Below, in pieces: positions 6,606-7,329 of a stretch of 7,329 nt of DNA. The notes under the pieces were generated by a model. The model made no database searches and had not been told where the DNA came from. It worked only from the letters and a program-made list of their open reading frames with translations. Both the position numbers and the translations under genes were made by a program. Source of the stretch: Bacteroidota bacterium (GTDB lineage Bacteria; Bacteroidota; Bacteroidia; Bacteroidales; WCHB1-69); contig JAEWNB010000206.1 in assembly GCA_023392945.1 (NCBI GenBank), positions 1 through 7,329 on the forward strand, in the 5' to 3' direction. Positions within the stretch are counted from its first letter, which is position 1; every line of letters starts with the position of its first letter.

Positions 6606-7329
6606 ATGAAACTAAAGAATAAGTTACTTCTTGCAATCGTAATTATCATTGGGGTAAGTATGGCATCTATTATTGTATATCAACAGATATATTTAAAGCA
6701 AAGGATAGTTATGGTTGAAGAAGTTGAAAGAACTCAAAAACATGTTATCGATTATGCAATAAAAAAGAATTCTGATAGATTTGCTGAAATCACCTTCGAT
6801 TATTCGGGATGGGATGAAATGGTTAATTTTATCACCTCCCCTGATTCTGCTTGGGTAGTCAGTAATCTTAATATTTTAGTTGACGACTTTGATCTATCAT
6901 ATGTACTGGTTTTGGATACATTAATAAATCCGGTTTACTGCTATTATGATTCGACAAGCTCCGGAAAGATGATTAATATTGATAAGACAATTCTTGATAG
7001 TGCTTTTGGAGATAGCCCATTTTGTCATTTTTATCAATATTATGGAAAGGATTTATATGAAATATTTGGGGCTATTATAGTTCCTACAGCAGATATGAAC
7101 GAAAGAAAAATGCAAAAAAATGGCTATTTAATTAATGCTAAACGAATTGATGCTGATTATTTACAAAATCTTTCCGTTGCTACAGGATGTGAAGTCAAAA
7201 TTATTTCTGATTTAGAATATCATAAAATTCAAAAGTCAGATTCAAAAATAGTTGGTAATTATTTTAAGAAAATTGTTGATTGCAAAAATAATGAGATTTC
7301 ATTCTTAGAATTTAATAAAAAAGATGTTC
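6606..7329 (+). CDS. Membrane sensor protein with CHASE4-like extracytoplasmic domain, 3'-truncated by window edge
   Basis: An open frame begins at ATG 6606 and runs without a stop to the right edge, giving 241 residues of a longer protein. The N-terminus MKLKNK is basic and is followed by one strong membrane helix at about 7-25; from about 30 on the chain is soluble and expected to face the periplasm. It resembles the CHASE4 sensory domain: a long helix after the membrane segment, then FDYSGWDEMVNFI at about 63-75, a PDSAWVVSNLN stretch, and LSYVLVLDTLINPVYCYY, matching the family's dyaxWD...nl...lnlvxvld..g.vvy pattern. Such domains usually precede a second membrane helix and a histidine kinase, diguanylate cyclase or similar output, but the output is outside the window. 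The ligand is unknown. ATG 6606 is chosen because it keeps the basic residues and helix; the start is preceded by an A-run rather than a Shine-Dalgarno site. A 164-base gap with its own promoter-like element separates it from the helicase. Confidence 0.72.
   Translation, partial: MKLKNKLLLAIVIIIGVSMASIIVYQQIYLKQRIVMVEEVERTQKHVIDYAIKKNSDRFAEITFDYSGWDEMVNFITSPDSAWVVSNLNILVDDFDLSYVLVLDTLINPVYCYYDSTSSGKMINIDKTILDSAFGDSPFCHFYQYYGKDLYEIFGAIIVPTADMNERKMQKNGYLINAKRIDADYLQNLSVATGCEVKIISDLEYHKIQKSDSKIVGNYFKKIVDCKNNEISFLEFNKKDV

Noticed and set aside
1..7329. Possible CRISPR array, tRNA, rRNA, insertion sequence or defence island
   Set aside because: I found no regularly spaced repeats, no cloverleaf-like segment, no transposase motifs or terminal inverted repeats, and no defence-type genes; all sizeable stretches are explained by housekeeping genes or the sensor.

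Overview
The window is AT-rich chromosomal DNA that most likely comes from a member of the Bacteroidota, probably a Bacteroidales-like lineage. Four things point there: an FtsK with the Bacteroidota-type motor sequence, a LolA directly behind it, an outer-membrane Omp85 protein of the lipoprotein (TamL) type, and promoter elements matching the phylum's TAnnTTTG consensus with no Shine-Dalgarno sequences. Every recognisable gene is on the + strand.

Layout: (1) positions 1-1877 hold the 3' part of ftsK, covering the acidic linker, the alpha/beta motor and the gamma DNA-reading domain; the membrane-spanning N-terminus lies off the left edge. (2) A 106-base gap carries a good -7 promoter element. 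(3) Positions 1984-6441 hold three tightly packed genes: a periplasmic LolA-type lipoprotein carrier, a TamL/BamA-type outer-membrane barrel lipoprotein starting 2 bases after the lolA stop, and a RecD-like SF1 DNA helicase whose best start overlaps the end of tamL by 11 bases. (4) A 164-base gap holds another TAnnTTTG element and two inverted repeats. (5) From 6606 to the right edge runs the beginning of an inner-membrane sensor protein with a CHASE4-like periplasmic domain; its output domain is outside the window.

The genes suggest a housekeeping envelope and DNA-maintenance neighbourhood. FtsK moves chromosome ends through the division septum, LolA carries lipoproteins across the periplasm, TamL helps place proteins or lipids in the outer membrane, and the helicase handles DNA recombination or repair. 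The last gene looks like a separate sensory unit with its own promoter region. I see no mobile element, CRISPR array, RNA gene or defence system. I do not find convincing evidence of a new biological system; the points worth a second look are the regulatory structures before the sensor gene, the tamL-helicase coupling, and the sensor itself.
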